Shown: positions 1 through 6,873, counted from the stretch's first letter. The stretch is 8,235 nucleotides of DNA from an uncultured Eubacteriales bacterium (GCA_900319255.1 ONNU01000118.1:1-8235), one strand, 5' to 3'. The notes: generated by a model not told the origin, from the letters alone. Numbers and translations are program-made.

Positions 1-406
1 GCATTTCAAGAACATACGCTAAGACAATTGTGACACCGGCGGCACGCCGGTCTCCCCTTTTGAAATCCCTTTTCCTTATCTCCCCCCGGGTTCGTTCCAC
101 GTGGGTGGGTTTTATCGAATTTATGCTTTCTGTCCAACGCGCGGAGGATCGGTGTGGTGAGTTGATTGGGATTTTATCTTCTCAGCCATCTGATTTACTG
201 CATCAGAAAGTTTTTTGTTAAGCTCCGTTCAATACCAACTCTTAGTCATAAAAGTCTTGCTTGCCACGGGGGTTAAGGAAAGGGGTTTCCACCTTTTGAC
301 TCACCAAAGTAGAAATATTAAAGAAGTATCCCTCAGTGCATTAAGGCAAAACTGTCAACTACTTTTATCCCCCAACAGCAGAGATGTCAGCTTCACCGTT
401 CCGCCT
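1..406. other. Gene-poor stretch downstream of the aminotransferase gene
   Basis: I see no convincing gene here. Both strands have short open frames: a 63-codon frame on plus (30-221) and about 57 codons on minus ending at 6-8. They overlap each other, lack ribosome binding sites and resemble no family I recognise. On the minus strand, after an in-frame TGA, a run that translates as NKKLSDAVNQMAEKIKSQST looks protein-like, but it has no usable start and could be a decayed remnant. A perfect TTGACA sits at 355-360 on the minus strand but has no matching -10. No clear terminator follows the aminotransferase stop at 407. The stretch contains one copy of the hairpin repeat at 27-51. It may be a dispersed non-coding repeat, which is inference. 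Confidence 0.5.
27..51. repeat. 25-base hairpin repeat, copy 1
   Basis: This segment contains a perfect inverted repeat, ACCGGCG, then GCA, then CGCCGGT (36-51 with the flanking base). The 25 bases match 6874-6898 at 23 positions in the same orientation. The two differences are at the fourth base and in the right arm, where G becomes A and one stem pair is lost. No T-tract follows closely enough for a convincing terminator. A dispersed REP-like element is the simplest reading. Confidence 0.6.
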
Positions 407-1606
407 TTACCTTATCGCCTTCCTGAAGCTGTCTATTATATAATAAACCTCATCGTTCGTCAGCTTTGAATAAAGCGGCAGCGTTATCTCATTTTCGTAC
501 ATCCTGTATGCATTGGGAAAATCCTTGATATCAAAGTCCATGTCCTTGTACGCCGTTAGCATCGGCAGCGGCTTGTAATGTACATTGGTGGCAACTCCTA
601 AATTTGCCATTTTTTCAATGACCTTGTTTCTCTGCTCTTCATTACGCCCCATCAGCTTTGCCATGTATAAATGTCCGCTTGATGCGAATTTTTCCTTTTC
701 TGAATAATGCTGGAGCATTGATACACCACAGCCCTGCAGCTCCCTGTCGTAGAATTCGATTATCCTTCTGCGGCGCTTCAGCAGCAGCGGGTAACGCTTC
801 ATCTGCGCTATGCCTATTGCTGCGGTTATATCTGTCATATTGCATTTGTAATAGGGCGCTACAATATCATATTCCCATGAACCTATGCTGGTTTTGGCAA
901 GGGCGTCCTTGCTTTGTCCGTGAAGCGACAGAAGCTGATATTCCTTATAAAGCTCATCGCTGTCTATTGCATAATTCTTCTTCCATGTCACTGCGCCGCC
1001 CTCCGCTGTGGTCAGGTTCTTTACTGCATGGAAGGAAAAGGCTGTGAAATCCGCAAGAGAACCGGTCATTATCTGGTTTCTTCTTGCGCCCAGTGAATGC
1101 GCGCCGTCTGCTATCACGATAACTCTTCCGAAAGCCTCCTGATATCTGCCCTTCGGGATAAACAGGCGCTGCTTTTCCTTTACTGCGTCATATATCCTGT
1201 CATAATCGCAGGGAACGCCGCCTACATCAACAGCGATAATTGCTTTTGTATTATTATTGATAAGCTCCGGAAGTCTGTCATAATCCATCTGCACGGAATT
1301 TTTTGCGCAGTCGATCATTACCGGTCTTGCTCCCACATGACAGATAACGCTTGCGGATGCCGTATAGGTATAGGCAGGCACAATGACCTCGTCGCCTCTG
1401 CCGATGCCAAGCACTCTCAGCGTAAGCTCAAGAGCCGCTGTGCAGGATGACAGGCAGACCGTTCTGTTGCTCATGCAGTATTCAGTCAAAAGATTTTCAA
1501 ATTTCTTGGTTCTGGGTCCGGTGGTGATCCAACCGCTTCTGAGGGCGGCTGCCACCTCATTTATTTCCTCCTCCGTGATATCCGGCGGTGAAAACGGGAT
1601 CTTCAT
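407..1606 (-). CDS. DegT/DnrJ/EryC1/StrS-family PLP-dependent sugar aminotransferase
   Basis: This 399-residue protein matches the usual family length. The family transfers an amino group, usually from glutamate, to a keto carbon of a nucleotide-linked sugar, using pyridoxal phosphate in the cytoplasm. Visible marks are the N-terminal SGWITTGP (24-31), the phosphate-binding SSCTAALE (53-60), VIVPAYTYTASA (74-85), the cofactor-contacting aspartate in ADGAHSLGA (D167), and FSFHAVKNLTTAEGGAV with K196 as the Schiff-base lysine. YKCNMTDITAAIGIAQM is the typical later motif. ATG 1604-1606 is preceded by GGAGGA (1613-1618) at 6 bases. It lies 79 bases after folD on the same strand, so it may be read through from folD. 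No glycosyltransferase or sugar epimerase is nearby, so the substrate cannot be named. UDP-4-keto-6-deoxy sugars are common for relatives. The family call is firm and the substrate unknown. Confidence 0.93.
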   Translation of the reverse strand: MKIPFSPPDITEEEINEVAAALRSGWITTGPRTKKFENLLTEYCMSNRTVCLSSCTAALELTLRVLGIGRGDEVIVPAYTYTASASVICHVGARPVMIDCAKNSVQMDYDRLPELINNNTKAIIAVDVGGVPCDYDRIYDAVKEKQRLFIPKGRYQEAFGRVIVIADGAHSLGARRNQIMTGSLADFTAFSFHAVKNLTTAEGGAVTWKKNYAIDSDELYKEYQLLSLHGQSKDALAKTSIGSWEYDIVAPYYKCNMTDITAAIGIAQMKRYPLLLKRRRRIIEFYDRELQGCGVSMLQHYSEKEKFASSGHLYMAKLMGRNEEQRNKVIEKMANLGVATNVHYKPLPMLTAYKDMDFDIKDFPNAYRMYENEITLPLYSKLTNDEVYYIIDSFRKAIR

Positions 1607-1643
1607 ATTCAGTCCTCCATATACTTTTAAAAAGCTTCACTGG

Positions 1644-1675
1644 AGGGGTGTACCACCCGGCGGCGGCACACCCCT
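1644..1675 (-). terminator. Long hairpin between folD and the aminotransferase gene
   Basis: Perfect 8-base arms, AGGGGTGT (1644-1651) and ACACCCCT (1668-1675), enclose 16 bases. Read as minus-strand RNA the stem can grow to 14 pairs with two G-U pairs and a GCCG tetraloop. It starts 10 bases after the folD stop. On the minus strand the U-run (GCUUUUUAAAAG) begins about 9 bases after the stem, which is poor for intrinsic termination. On the plus strand a T-rich run (TGTTTATTTTTT) follows directly. It could be a partial terminator for folD, an mRNA 3' stabiliser, or a block to antisense transcription. Its core GGCGGCACACC is shared with the repeat at 6874-6898. Confidence 0.45.
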
Positions 1676-1685
1676 TGTTTATTTT

Positions 1686-2540
1686 TTATCTGATATCATT
1701 CTGTATCTTTGCCGCCTTGAGAGTATTCTTCATAAGCATAGCGATAGTCATGGGTCCCACACCGCCGGGAACCGGGGTGATATATGATGCCTTCGGCTCA
1801 ACGGACTCAAAATCAACATCTCCGCAAAGCTTGCCGTTTTCATCTCTGTTGATGCCTACATCAAGCACTACAGCGCCTTCCTTTACCATATCTGCTGTAA
1901 CGAATTTCGGTCTGCCCACTGCTGCTACAAGAACATCAGCCTTTGAGCAGATGCCCTTGAGATCCTGAGTTCTGCTGTGGCAGATGGTAACGGTAGCGTT
2001 TTCGTGAAGCATCAGCATTGCCATGGGCTTGCCCACGATATTGCTTCTGCCGATGACTACGCAGTTCTTTCCTGTGATATCTATATTCTCGGAATGAAGC
2101 ATTTCCATTACTCCGGCAGGTGTGCAGGGAAGGAAATTATAATCGCCTATCATAATGCCGCCCACATTTGAGGGATGGAACGCGTCAACATCCTTCAGCG
2201 GGGAAATAGCATTGATAACCGCCTTTTCATCAAGATGCGCAGGAAGAGGAAGCTGGCAGAGTATGCCGTTTATTTCCTTTTTATTATTAAGCTCCCTGAT
2301 AAGTCCCAGCAGCTCCTCCTGAGTGGTATCAGCGCCCAGAGCATATTCCTCGGATACAAAGCCCACATCTGCGCAGGCTTTTTTCTTATTATTGACATAA
2401 ACTCTTGATGCAGGATCGTCACCTACGATTATTACCGCAAGTCCCGGCGCGATGCCCTTTGCCTTCAGCTCGTCACATTCCTTTCTGATCTGCTCTCTGA
2501 CGGCAGCAGATACTTCCTTTCCGCTGATGATCTTTGCCAT
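1686..2540 (-). CDS. folD: Bifunctional methylenetetrahydrofolate dehydrogenase / methenyltetrahydrofolate cyclohydrolase FolD
   Basis: The 284-residue protein has the normal FolD length. It oxidises 5,10-methylene-THF to 5,10-methenyl-THF with NADP+ and hydrolyses that to 10-formyl-THF, in the cytoplasm, feeding purine synthesis and formyl-methionine formation. The N-terminal catalytic domain shows SRVYVNNKKKAC with Y48 and the active-site lysine K52, CQLPLP with Q96, and KDVDAFHP with D119. PCTPAGVMEML (138 on) follows. The nucleotide-binding domain has VVIGRSNIVGKPMAMLM (161-177), and the C-terminal signature TPVPGGVGPMT is at 255-265. All expected catalytic residues are present. ATG 2538-2540 has an AAGGAG site about 10 bases upstream. 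The 363-base hairpin-rich gap before it suggests separate control from lgt. Identification is very secure. Confidence 0.98.
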   Translation of the reverse strand: MAKIISGKEVSAAVREQIRKECDELKAKGIAPGLAVIIVGDDPASRVYVNNKKKACADVGFVSEEYALGADTTQEELLGLIRELNNKKEINGILCQLPLPAHLDEKAVINAISPLKDVDAFHPSNVGGIMIGDYNFLPCTPAGVMEMLHSENIDITGKNCVVIGRSNIVGKPMAMLMLHENATVTICHSRTQDLKGICSKADVLVAAVGRPKFVTADMVKEGAVVLDVGINRDENGKLCGDVDFESVEPKASYITPVPGGVGPMTIAMLMKNTLKAAKIQNDIR

Positions 2541-2903
2541 TTTGATACATCTCCTTTTTGTGTTTTCTGTATACCTGAATCAGTAAAACTGATATCTCCG
2601 TTTTGGGCGGATAAATGGAATCCGCTGTTCCGCCTTAATGCTCTGAGTCATACTTTATCAGTATTATCCGCTTTGGTCAGTCAAAAGCCCTCAGCGGCTC
2701 AGGCTTTATCAGCTAAGTTTTAGTATTTATTCAAGAGGGTTAAAGCTCAATCTGAAATTGCACCCTTTCAGTGAATCTGATAATTCTGAATAGTATAATA
2801 ATACGCATGGATACAGTGGCTTTATTATTTTCAATGTGGAGTTTCACGGATTCAGGTGTATATTCATAGCTTTTTGATTTTTCATTTCAATTCCGGCGGA
2901 ATG
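2541..2903 (-). promoter_or_regulatory. Hairpin-rich gap between lgt and folD (folD leader)
   Basis: No gene is visible in these 363 bases. There are five inverted repeats. They are 2752-2771 (CTGAAA/TTTCAG), 2684-2707 (AAAGCC/GGCTTT followed on minus by TTTT, terminator-like), 2650-2664 (ATACT/AGTAT), 2606-2634 (GGCGGA/TCCGCC) and 2579-2593 (ATCAG/CTGAT). On the minus strand, three copies of GCGGA-type sequence (near 2666-2671, 2629-2634 and 2620-2625) could compete for one ATCCGCC (2606-2612). I compared it by eye with ZTP, THF and T-box patterns and saw no match. I could not find a strong promoter. A regulatory leader for folD is plausible but not shown. Confidence 0.4.
2684..2707 (-). terminator. 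Possible terminator or attenuator between lgt and folD
   Basis: On the minus strand AAAGCC and GGCTTT form a 6-pair stem over a 12-base loop, and the 3' arm runs into TTTT before GACTG. The stem is short and A-T closed, so it would be a weak intrinsic terminator. It lies about 200 bases after the lgt stop, and 140 bases before folD, which fits either an end for the upstream operon or an attenuator in the folD leader. Confidence 0.3.
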
Positions 2904-3890
2904 TCATTCCTTTTCTGCCGGTGCGGGAGCTTCAGAGTGCTCGGGCTTTTCTGTTTCTTCTGTTTTTTCAGCCTCAGCCTTATCTTCTGCGGTTTCCTTT
3001 TCCGCTGTTTCAGCTTTTTCGGGAGCCTTGTCCTTTTCTTCATCCTCTGCTGCTTCCTGCGCCTTTTCAGCTGCGTGCCTTGGCTTTGAAGCTGCCTTTT
3101 TCAGATTGATGATAAGAAGCACCGTGCCGATTATCACTAAAGCGCCGGAAATTATCTGTGAAACTCTCAGACCCAGGAAGGGCGTCATAAGGCTGTCTGT
3201 ACGCAGACCCTCAACGATCATTCTTTCAAGGCCGTACCAGATAATATACATCAGGAAGATCTGTCCGTCAAATTTACGCCATTTCCTGCTTACGATATAC
3301 AGCACCAGCACTCCCAGCAGACACCAGAGGGATTCATATAAAAAGCAGGGATGTACGGGGATATTGCCGGTATTTTCACTGACCATGCCCCAGGGAAGAT
3401 CGGTAGGCGTACCGAAAGCCTCCTGATTTACGAAATTACCCCAGCGTCCTATACCCTGACCGATAAGAAAGCCGATACCGCCGATATCCAGCATAGCGGG
3501 GATATTGACCTTGACGATCTTTGCAGTGATGCAGGCAGCGCCGAGACCGCCGATAATGCCGCCGTAAATAGCAAGACCGCCGTTATGGATATTGAATATC
3601 TCCATCAGGTTATCCTTGTAGCTGTCCCATGAGAAAATGACATAGAAAAGCCTTGCGCCGACAACGCCTGCGATAAGACCTGCAAGCACACAGTCAATAA
3701 AAGGCTCCTGCTTTATCTTGTATCTTTTCAGGCTGCTGAATGCGAATATCACCGCTAAAATAAAGCCCACGGCGATAATGACGCCATACCAGTAAATGCT
3801 GAAGCCTCCGACGGTGACGGCAGTGCGGTCTACTGTGATAGGACCGATGCCAAGCCCCGGAAAGCTTACATGATATATCCCTTCCTCCAT
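2904..3890 (-). CDS. lgt: Prolipoprotein diacylglyceryl transferase Lgt with acidic low-complexity C-terminal tail
   Basis: Lgt moves a diacylglyceryl group from phosphatidylglycerol to the lipobox cysteine of prolipoproteins in the cytoplasmic membrane. Counting from the first ATG (3896), the signature GRWGNFVNQEAFG spans 150-162. GGLAIYGG is at 106-113, HPCFLYES at 182-189, and ERMIVEGLRTD at 224-234 carries the conserved arginine and glutamate. Several hydrophobic segments span 33-265. Residues 268-330 are an extra tail made almost only of E, K, A, P, T and D, outside the normal fold and probably cytoplasmic. Start choice: AAAGGAG (3898-3904) is 1 base from ATG 3896 but 7 from ATG 3890, so I use 3890 (328 residues). 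The first ATG would overlap the upstream peptidase stop as ATGA. The gene is clearly coupled to the M16 pair. Confidence 0.96.
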   Translation of the reverse strand: MEEGIYHVSFPGLGIGPITVDRTAVTVGGFSIYWYGVIIAVGFILAVIFAFSSLKRYKIKQEPFIDCVLAGLIAGVVGARLFYVIFSWDSYKDNLMEIFNIHNGGLAIYGGIIGGLGAACITAKIVKVNIPAMLDIGGIGFLIGQGIGRWGNFVNQEAFGTPTDLPWGMVSENTGNIPVHPCFLYESLWCLLGVLVLYIVSRKWRKFDGQIFLMYIIWYGLERMIVEGLRTDSLMTPFLGLRVSQIISGALVIIGTVLLIINLKKAASKPRHAAEKAQEAAEDEEKDKAPEKAETAEKETAEDKAEAEKTEETEKPEHSEAPAPAEKE

Positions 3891-3892
3891 TA

Positions 3893-5161
3893 TCATTCTC
3901 CTTTCACAACTGAAAGACAGCAGTTATCTGCATCCAGCTGCTTTTCCAGACGTTCGTTTACATCTCCGATGGTGATATCAGCAACCGCATCCACTGCATC
4001 ATAAATGCTGCGTCCGGTAAATTCTCCGCTGATAAGCTCAGAAGCGATGGACTGCTTGTGATCAAAGCCGCCGATCATCTTTCCGTAAACAACTCTCTTT
4101 GAGCTTTCAAAATCCTCACGGCTGAGGCCATTCCTGTGAAGCTCTCTTACGGCTTCGCTTATTATCTCTGAAACAGCAGCGGGATCTCTTGATTCGCCTG
4201 AAAGGATAACGGATCTGTATCCGAGACCCTCGGCATATTCATGGCCGAAGGATGCATTGATAAGCTTTTTATCAAGAAGCCTTCTGTACAGCGCTGAGCT
4301 TTCTCCCAGGAAGGCATTCAGCAGTATGCTTGTACAAATAAGCTCCTTATCGGTAGCATATTTGTCTGTGCTGTCCTCCTTGAAGCCGATATCAAAAAGC
4401 GGCACAGCCACCGGCATTATCTGCTCAGTATAGCCTCTGACCACCTTATAAGGCTCCTCGGGAAGGATAAGACTTGTCTGCACATCAGCGCTGGGCTTGA
4501 TTTTTTCATCAACGATGCTCAGCACCTCTGCGGGGTCAGCTGCGCCCACAACGGTAAGCACCATATTATTGAGGTTATAATAGCTGTTATAGCATTCATA
4601 AAGTATCTCGGGAGTTATCTCCGCAATGGTTTCAACGCTGCCCGCAATATCAATATTAAGCGGATGATTATGATACAGTCCCTGGAAAAGGTTCATCATA
4701 ACCCTCCAGTCCGGGCTGTCGTCATACATTTTTATCTCCTGACCGATAATACCCTGTTCCTTAGCGACTGTTTCCTTTGTGAAATAGGGAGTCTGCATAA
4801 GGTCAATGAGTATTTCAAGGGACTGCCTGAAATTATCCGTACAGGAAAAAAGATAACAGGTCATATCAAATGAAGTAAAGGCATTTGCGGATGCGCCTGT
4901 TTTTGCATATTTTGAAAAAGCGTCCCCGTCCTCGCTTTCAAAAAGCTTATGCTCAAGATAATGGGCTGTTCCGTCCGGAACCTTCACTTTTTTGCCGTTG
5001 AACATAAACTGGGAATAGATGGATCCGAATTTTGTTCCCATGCTTGCATAGGTGGAATTAAAGCCCTTTTTCGGATATACAATAACGGTAAGCCCGCTTT
5101 TATGCTTCATGCGGAAATAATGCTCTCCCACACGTTTGTTTTCTATCTTAGTAAATTCCAT
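3893..5161 (-). CDS. ymfH: M16-family zinc metallopeptidase, YmfH type (catalytic-type partner)
   Basis: M16 peptidases are clamshell zinc enzymes that cut peptides. In the long reading frame, opened by TTG at 5212 (439 residues), GTAHYLEHKLFE contains the HxxEH zinc motif (H84, E87, H88). A third ligand is likely in GQEIKMYDD (E159, 71 residues later). NAFTSFDMTCYLFS (110-123) is typical of the family. The copy is therefore probably active. The TTG at 5212 has no Shine-Dalgarno sequence. ATG 5159-5161 starts MEFTKIENKRVGEHYF, which matches usual YmfH N-termini, and I prefer it (422 residues). A strong AGGAAGGGGG lies 24 bases before this ATG with a hairpin between. The gene follows the YmfF-type gene closely and its stop TGA overlaps the lgt ATG. 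YmfH proteins are sometimes annotated as associated with EF-P modification; that role is not shown here. Confidence 0.92.
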   Translation of the reverse strand: MEFTKIENKRVGEHYFRMKHKSGLTVIVYPKKGFNSTYASMGTKFGSIYSQFMFNGKKVKVPDGTAHYLEHKLFESEDGDAFSKYAKTGASANAFTSFDMTCYLFSCTDNFRQSLEILIDLMQTPYFTKETVAKEQGIIGQEIKMYDDSPDWRVMMNLFQGLYHNHPLNIDIAGSVETIAEITPEILYECYNSYYNLNNMVLTVVGAADPAEVLSIVDEKIKPSADVQTSLILPEEPYKVVRGYTEQIMPVAVPLFDIGFKEDSTDKYATDKELICTSILLNAFLGESSALYRRLLDKKLINASFGHEYAEGLGYRSVILSGESRDPAAVSEIISEAVRELHRNGLSREDFESSKRVVYGKMIGGFDHKQSIASELISGEFTGRSIYDAVDAVADITIGDVNERLEKQLDADNCCLSVVKGE

Positions 5162-5167
5162 ATCAGC

Positions 5168-5182
5168 CGCCGCAGTACGGCG
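5168..5182 (-). promoter_or_regulatory. Hairpin between ribosome binding site and start of the YmfH-type gene
   Basis: On the minus strand CGCCG, TACTG, CGGCG make a perfect 5-pair hairpin. The ribosome binding site AGGAAGGGGG (5186-5195) is 24 bases from ATG 5161 when measured along the strand. If the 15-base hairpin folds out, 9 bases remain, a normal spacing. This supports ATG 5161 as the start and may tune coupling to the upstream gene. Confidence 0.4.
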
Positions 5183-5195
5183 AAGCCCCCTTCCT

Positions 5196-6464
5196 TTATT
5201 CACGGTTGCCAACTAATGCATAAACGGTATCAAGCTGTACAGCGTTTGCAAGCTCTATGACACGATCCTTTGTGATATCATCCACAGCCGCAGCTGCCTT
5301 CAGCGGAGACATCTGACCCTCACGCAGGATACCTCCGATATAAAAGCCCTGCATAGCGGCAAGACTGTCCAGTGAGGATATCAGCGAATTCTTTATTGCA
5401 AGCTTAGCCTCTTCAAGTTCGCCGTCGGTCAGCTCACCCTTTTTGAGAAGCTCCAGCTGACGCAGGATGCTTTCCTCAGTCCTGCCGACATTTTCAGTTT
5501 CAACACCGCTGTCGATAAGCATTACGCCCTTATTATTATCAACACGGCTGACACAGTAATAGCAAAGGCTTTCCTTTTCACGCACATTAAGAAACAGCTT
5601 TGAAGTCGGCGTGCCGCCCAGTACGGCAGACATGACCGAATTTGCAAGGCAGTCCCTGTCGTTTTTGAAATAAGCGGAACGGAAGCCCATTACAAGCTTG
5701 CCCTGGGAAAGATCCTCTTTTTCGGTAATGCGTTTTACCTCTGCGGGAGTTTTAAGCGCCGGAGGTATCTCAGAAAAAGCCCTGGGGCTGTCGGAGAAAT
5801 AGCTTTCAAAGCGTCTGAAAGCATTCTGCGGATCGCTGCTGCCAAGCATTGTAAGCTCCACCCTGGCGTTTCTGAGAAGCTCCTTCCACGCAGCAAAGAC
5901 CTGTTCATTTGTCAGAGCCTCCACCTCGCTGCGGCTGCCGCATCTTCCGATGGAATAAGCCTCATCGCTGCACATTTCCTCAACGCAGCGTTTTATTGCA
6001 TAAAGTCTTTTTTCATTGAATTCAGCGTCGATAGTTTCGATAAGCTGACGTCTTTCCTGTTCGATATCCTCCTCATTGAACAGCCCGTTTTCCACATTGG
6101 GATCAAAAAGGATTGAACAGAGAAGCTCCGCCAGCTCCGAAGATACAGAAGCCCCGTCCAGCGCAAATCTGTCCTCGATACCGGAAACAGCGATCGTCAC
6201 AGCCTGATGATCTCCGATCTGTCTGACAGAGGGATAGAGAGAAGCGCCGTAAAGGCTGTCGAGTTTTTTACTGAGCGCAGTAAAATCAGGGTATTTTTTA
6301 CAAGACCTTGTAAGCACGAAGGAAAGCAAAGCGTTTGCCGCCGCAGTTTTCCTTTCGAGGGGAGTAATAAGCGTAGCGCTCATACGCCCAATTTTGAATC
6401 TATCATCCGTGATACTGCCGAAAGCAATACCATCGCAGATACTATTTCTAACAAAATCCGACAT
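5196..6464 (-). CDS. ymfF: M16-family peptidase-like protein, YmfF type, lacking the zinc motif
   Basis: This 422-residue protein has two-halved M16 organisation. The C-terminal half shows GGTPTSKLFLNVREKESL (283-300) followed by CYYCVSR, typical of YmfF-like proteins and used in the family for substrate binding. In the N-terminal half the place of HxxEH holds ALLSFVLTRSCKKYPD (45-60), with no HxxEH anywhere, so it is probably not catalytic by itself. It likely pairs with the downstream YmfH-type protein as the structural half, as in the alpha/beta arrangement of mitochondrial processing peptidase. No signal peptide or membrane segment is visible, so both are probably cytoplasmic. ATG 6462-6464 has GGAG at 8 bases. 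It is the first gene of the unit and sits 55 bases after a good promoter. The substrate is unknown. Confidence 0.9.
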   Translation of the reverse strand: MSDFVRNSICDGIAFGSITDDRFKIGRMSATLITPLERKTAAANALLSFVLTRSCKKYPDFTALSKKLDSLYGASLYPSVRQIGDHQAVTIAVSGIEDRFALDGASVSSELAELLCSILFDPNVENGLFNEEDIEQERRQLIETIDAEFNEKRLYAIKRCVEEMCSDEAYSIGRCGSRSEVEALTNEQVFAAWKELLRNARVELTMLGSSDPQNAFRRFESYFSDSPRAFSEIPPALKTPAEVKRITEKEDLSQGKLVMGFRSAYFKNDRDCLANSVMSAVLGGTPTSKLFLNVREKESLCYYCVSRVDNNKGVMLIDSGVETENVGRTEESILRQLELLKKGELTDGELEEAKLAIKNSLISSLDSLAAMQGFYIGGILREGQMSPLKAAAAVDDITKDRVIELANAVQLDTVYALVGNRE

Positions 6465-6519
6465 TTCATCAGCTCCAATTATTTTTCAAATATTTATGGG
6501 TTTACCGTCATTCTTTATT

Positions 6520-6548
6520 ATTATATCATAAAATGCGGTCTTATACAA
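6520..6548 (-). promoter_or_regulatory. Promoter of the ymfF-ymfH-lgt unit
   Basis: On the minus strand a perfect TATAAT (6520-6525) is preceded by TGA, giving an extended -10. A -35 element TTGTAT (6543-6548) lies 17 bases upstream; it matches only three of six consensus bases. The start codon at 6464 is 55 bases downstream of the -10. This is the best sigma-A type promoter for the minus-strand block. Confidence 0.7.
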
Positions 6549-6572
6549 TTACAACCGACCAGAAAAATTTTA

Positions 6573-6635
6573 TTTGAATTTGGAATTTGGAAAGTGGAAA
6601 GTGGAATGTGGAATGTGGAATCAGGAATTAGGAAT
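6573..6635. repeat. Nine tandem heptads, consensus NNGGAAT
   Basis: Nine exact 7-base steps run without a break: TTTGAAT, TTGGAAT, TTGGAAA, GTGGAAA, GTGGAAT three times, CAGGAAT and TAGGAAT. The period is strict and only the first two bases and occasional ends vary. The array starts 25 bases upstream of the -35 of the minus-strand promoter. Heptad arrays of this kind are known as short tandem repeats in intergenic DNA of several bacteria. The open frame across it is a by-product of the repeat. Confidence 0.85.
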
Positions 6636-6642
6636 TGTTGTT

Positions 6643-6663
6643 CGATTTGGCATAGCCAAATCG
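6643..6663. repeat. Perfect 9-pair hairpin next to the heptads
   Basis: CGATTTGGC, loop ATA, GCCAAATCG form a perfect inverted repeat 7 bases after the heptad array. Neither side has a clean T-tract (TGTTTGAAG on plus), so it is not an obvious intrinsic terminator. Its build, a perfect stem with a 3-base loop, matches the hairpins at 36-51 and 7027-7041. Confidence 0.65.
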
Positions 6664-6873
6664 TGTTTGAAGTTTAGTAATAGACTTCATATCATTTATT
6701 CAGAACCGGTGCAATGTCAAGCGCTTTGAACCTTGAGCTACCGGCGCCTGCCTGTCTAAGTGAAAAAATTATAGTTGGCAACAGAAACACTATCGTAAAC
6801 CGACAATAATGCTGCCATAAAAAAGCTTACAATCGCGAGGAAAAGGGCTTGCATGGTCATAACTTACAACGCG

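Noticed and set aside
6..179. Minus-strand frame ending in a cysteine-rich run (ACRRCHNCLSVCS)
   Set aside because: The cysteine spacing looks like a metal site, but part of it is encoded by the hairpin repeat. There is no ribosome binding site, and the only start would be TTG.
30..221. 63-codon plus-strand frame at the left end
   Set aside because: It has no ribosome binding site, no recognisable family, starts within the hairpin repeat, and competes with an equally unconvincing minus-strand frame.
2655..2684. Promoter TTGACT with TGATAA on the minus strand before folD
   Set aside because: The -35 is good, but the -10 matches only about two of six bases at 18-base spacing, and the -35 lies in a hairpin arm.
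2579..2771. ZTP, THF or T-box riboswitch upstream of folD
   Set aside because: The conserved core sequences of these classes could not be found by eye, so only an unnamed structured leader is claimed.
6207..6677. 156-codon plus-strand frame through the heptads
   Set aside because: It is antisense to the secure ymfF-type gene at its start, and its end is only the translated heptad repeat.
6700..6760. tRNA-like segment on the minus strand (GGTAGCTCAAGG)
   Set aside because: The D-arm resemblance does not extend to an anticodon stem, a GTTCGA T-arm or a closing acceptor stem.
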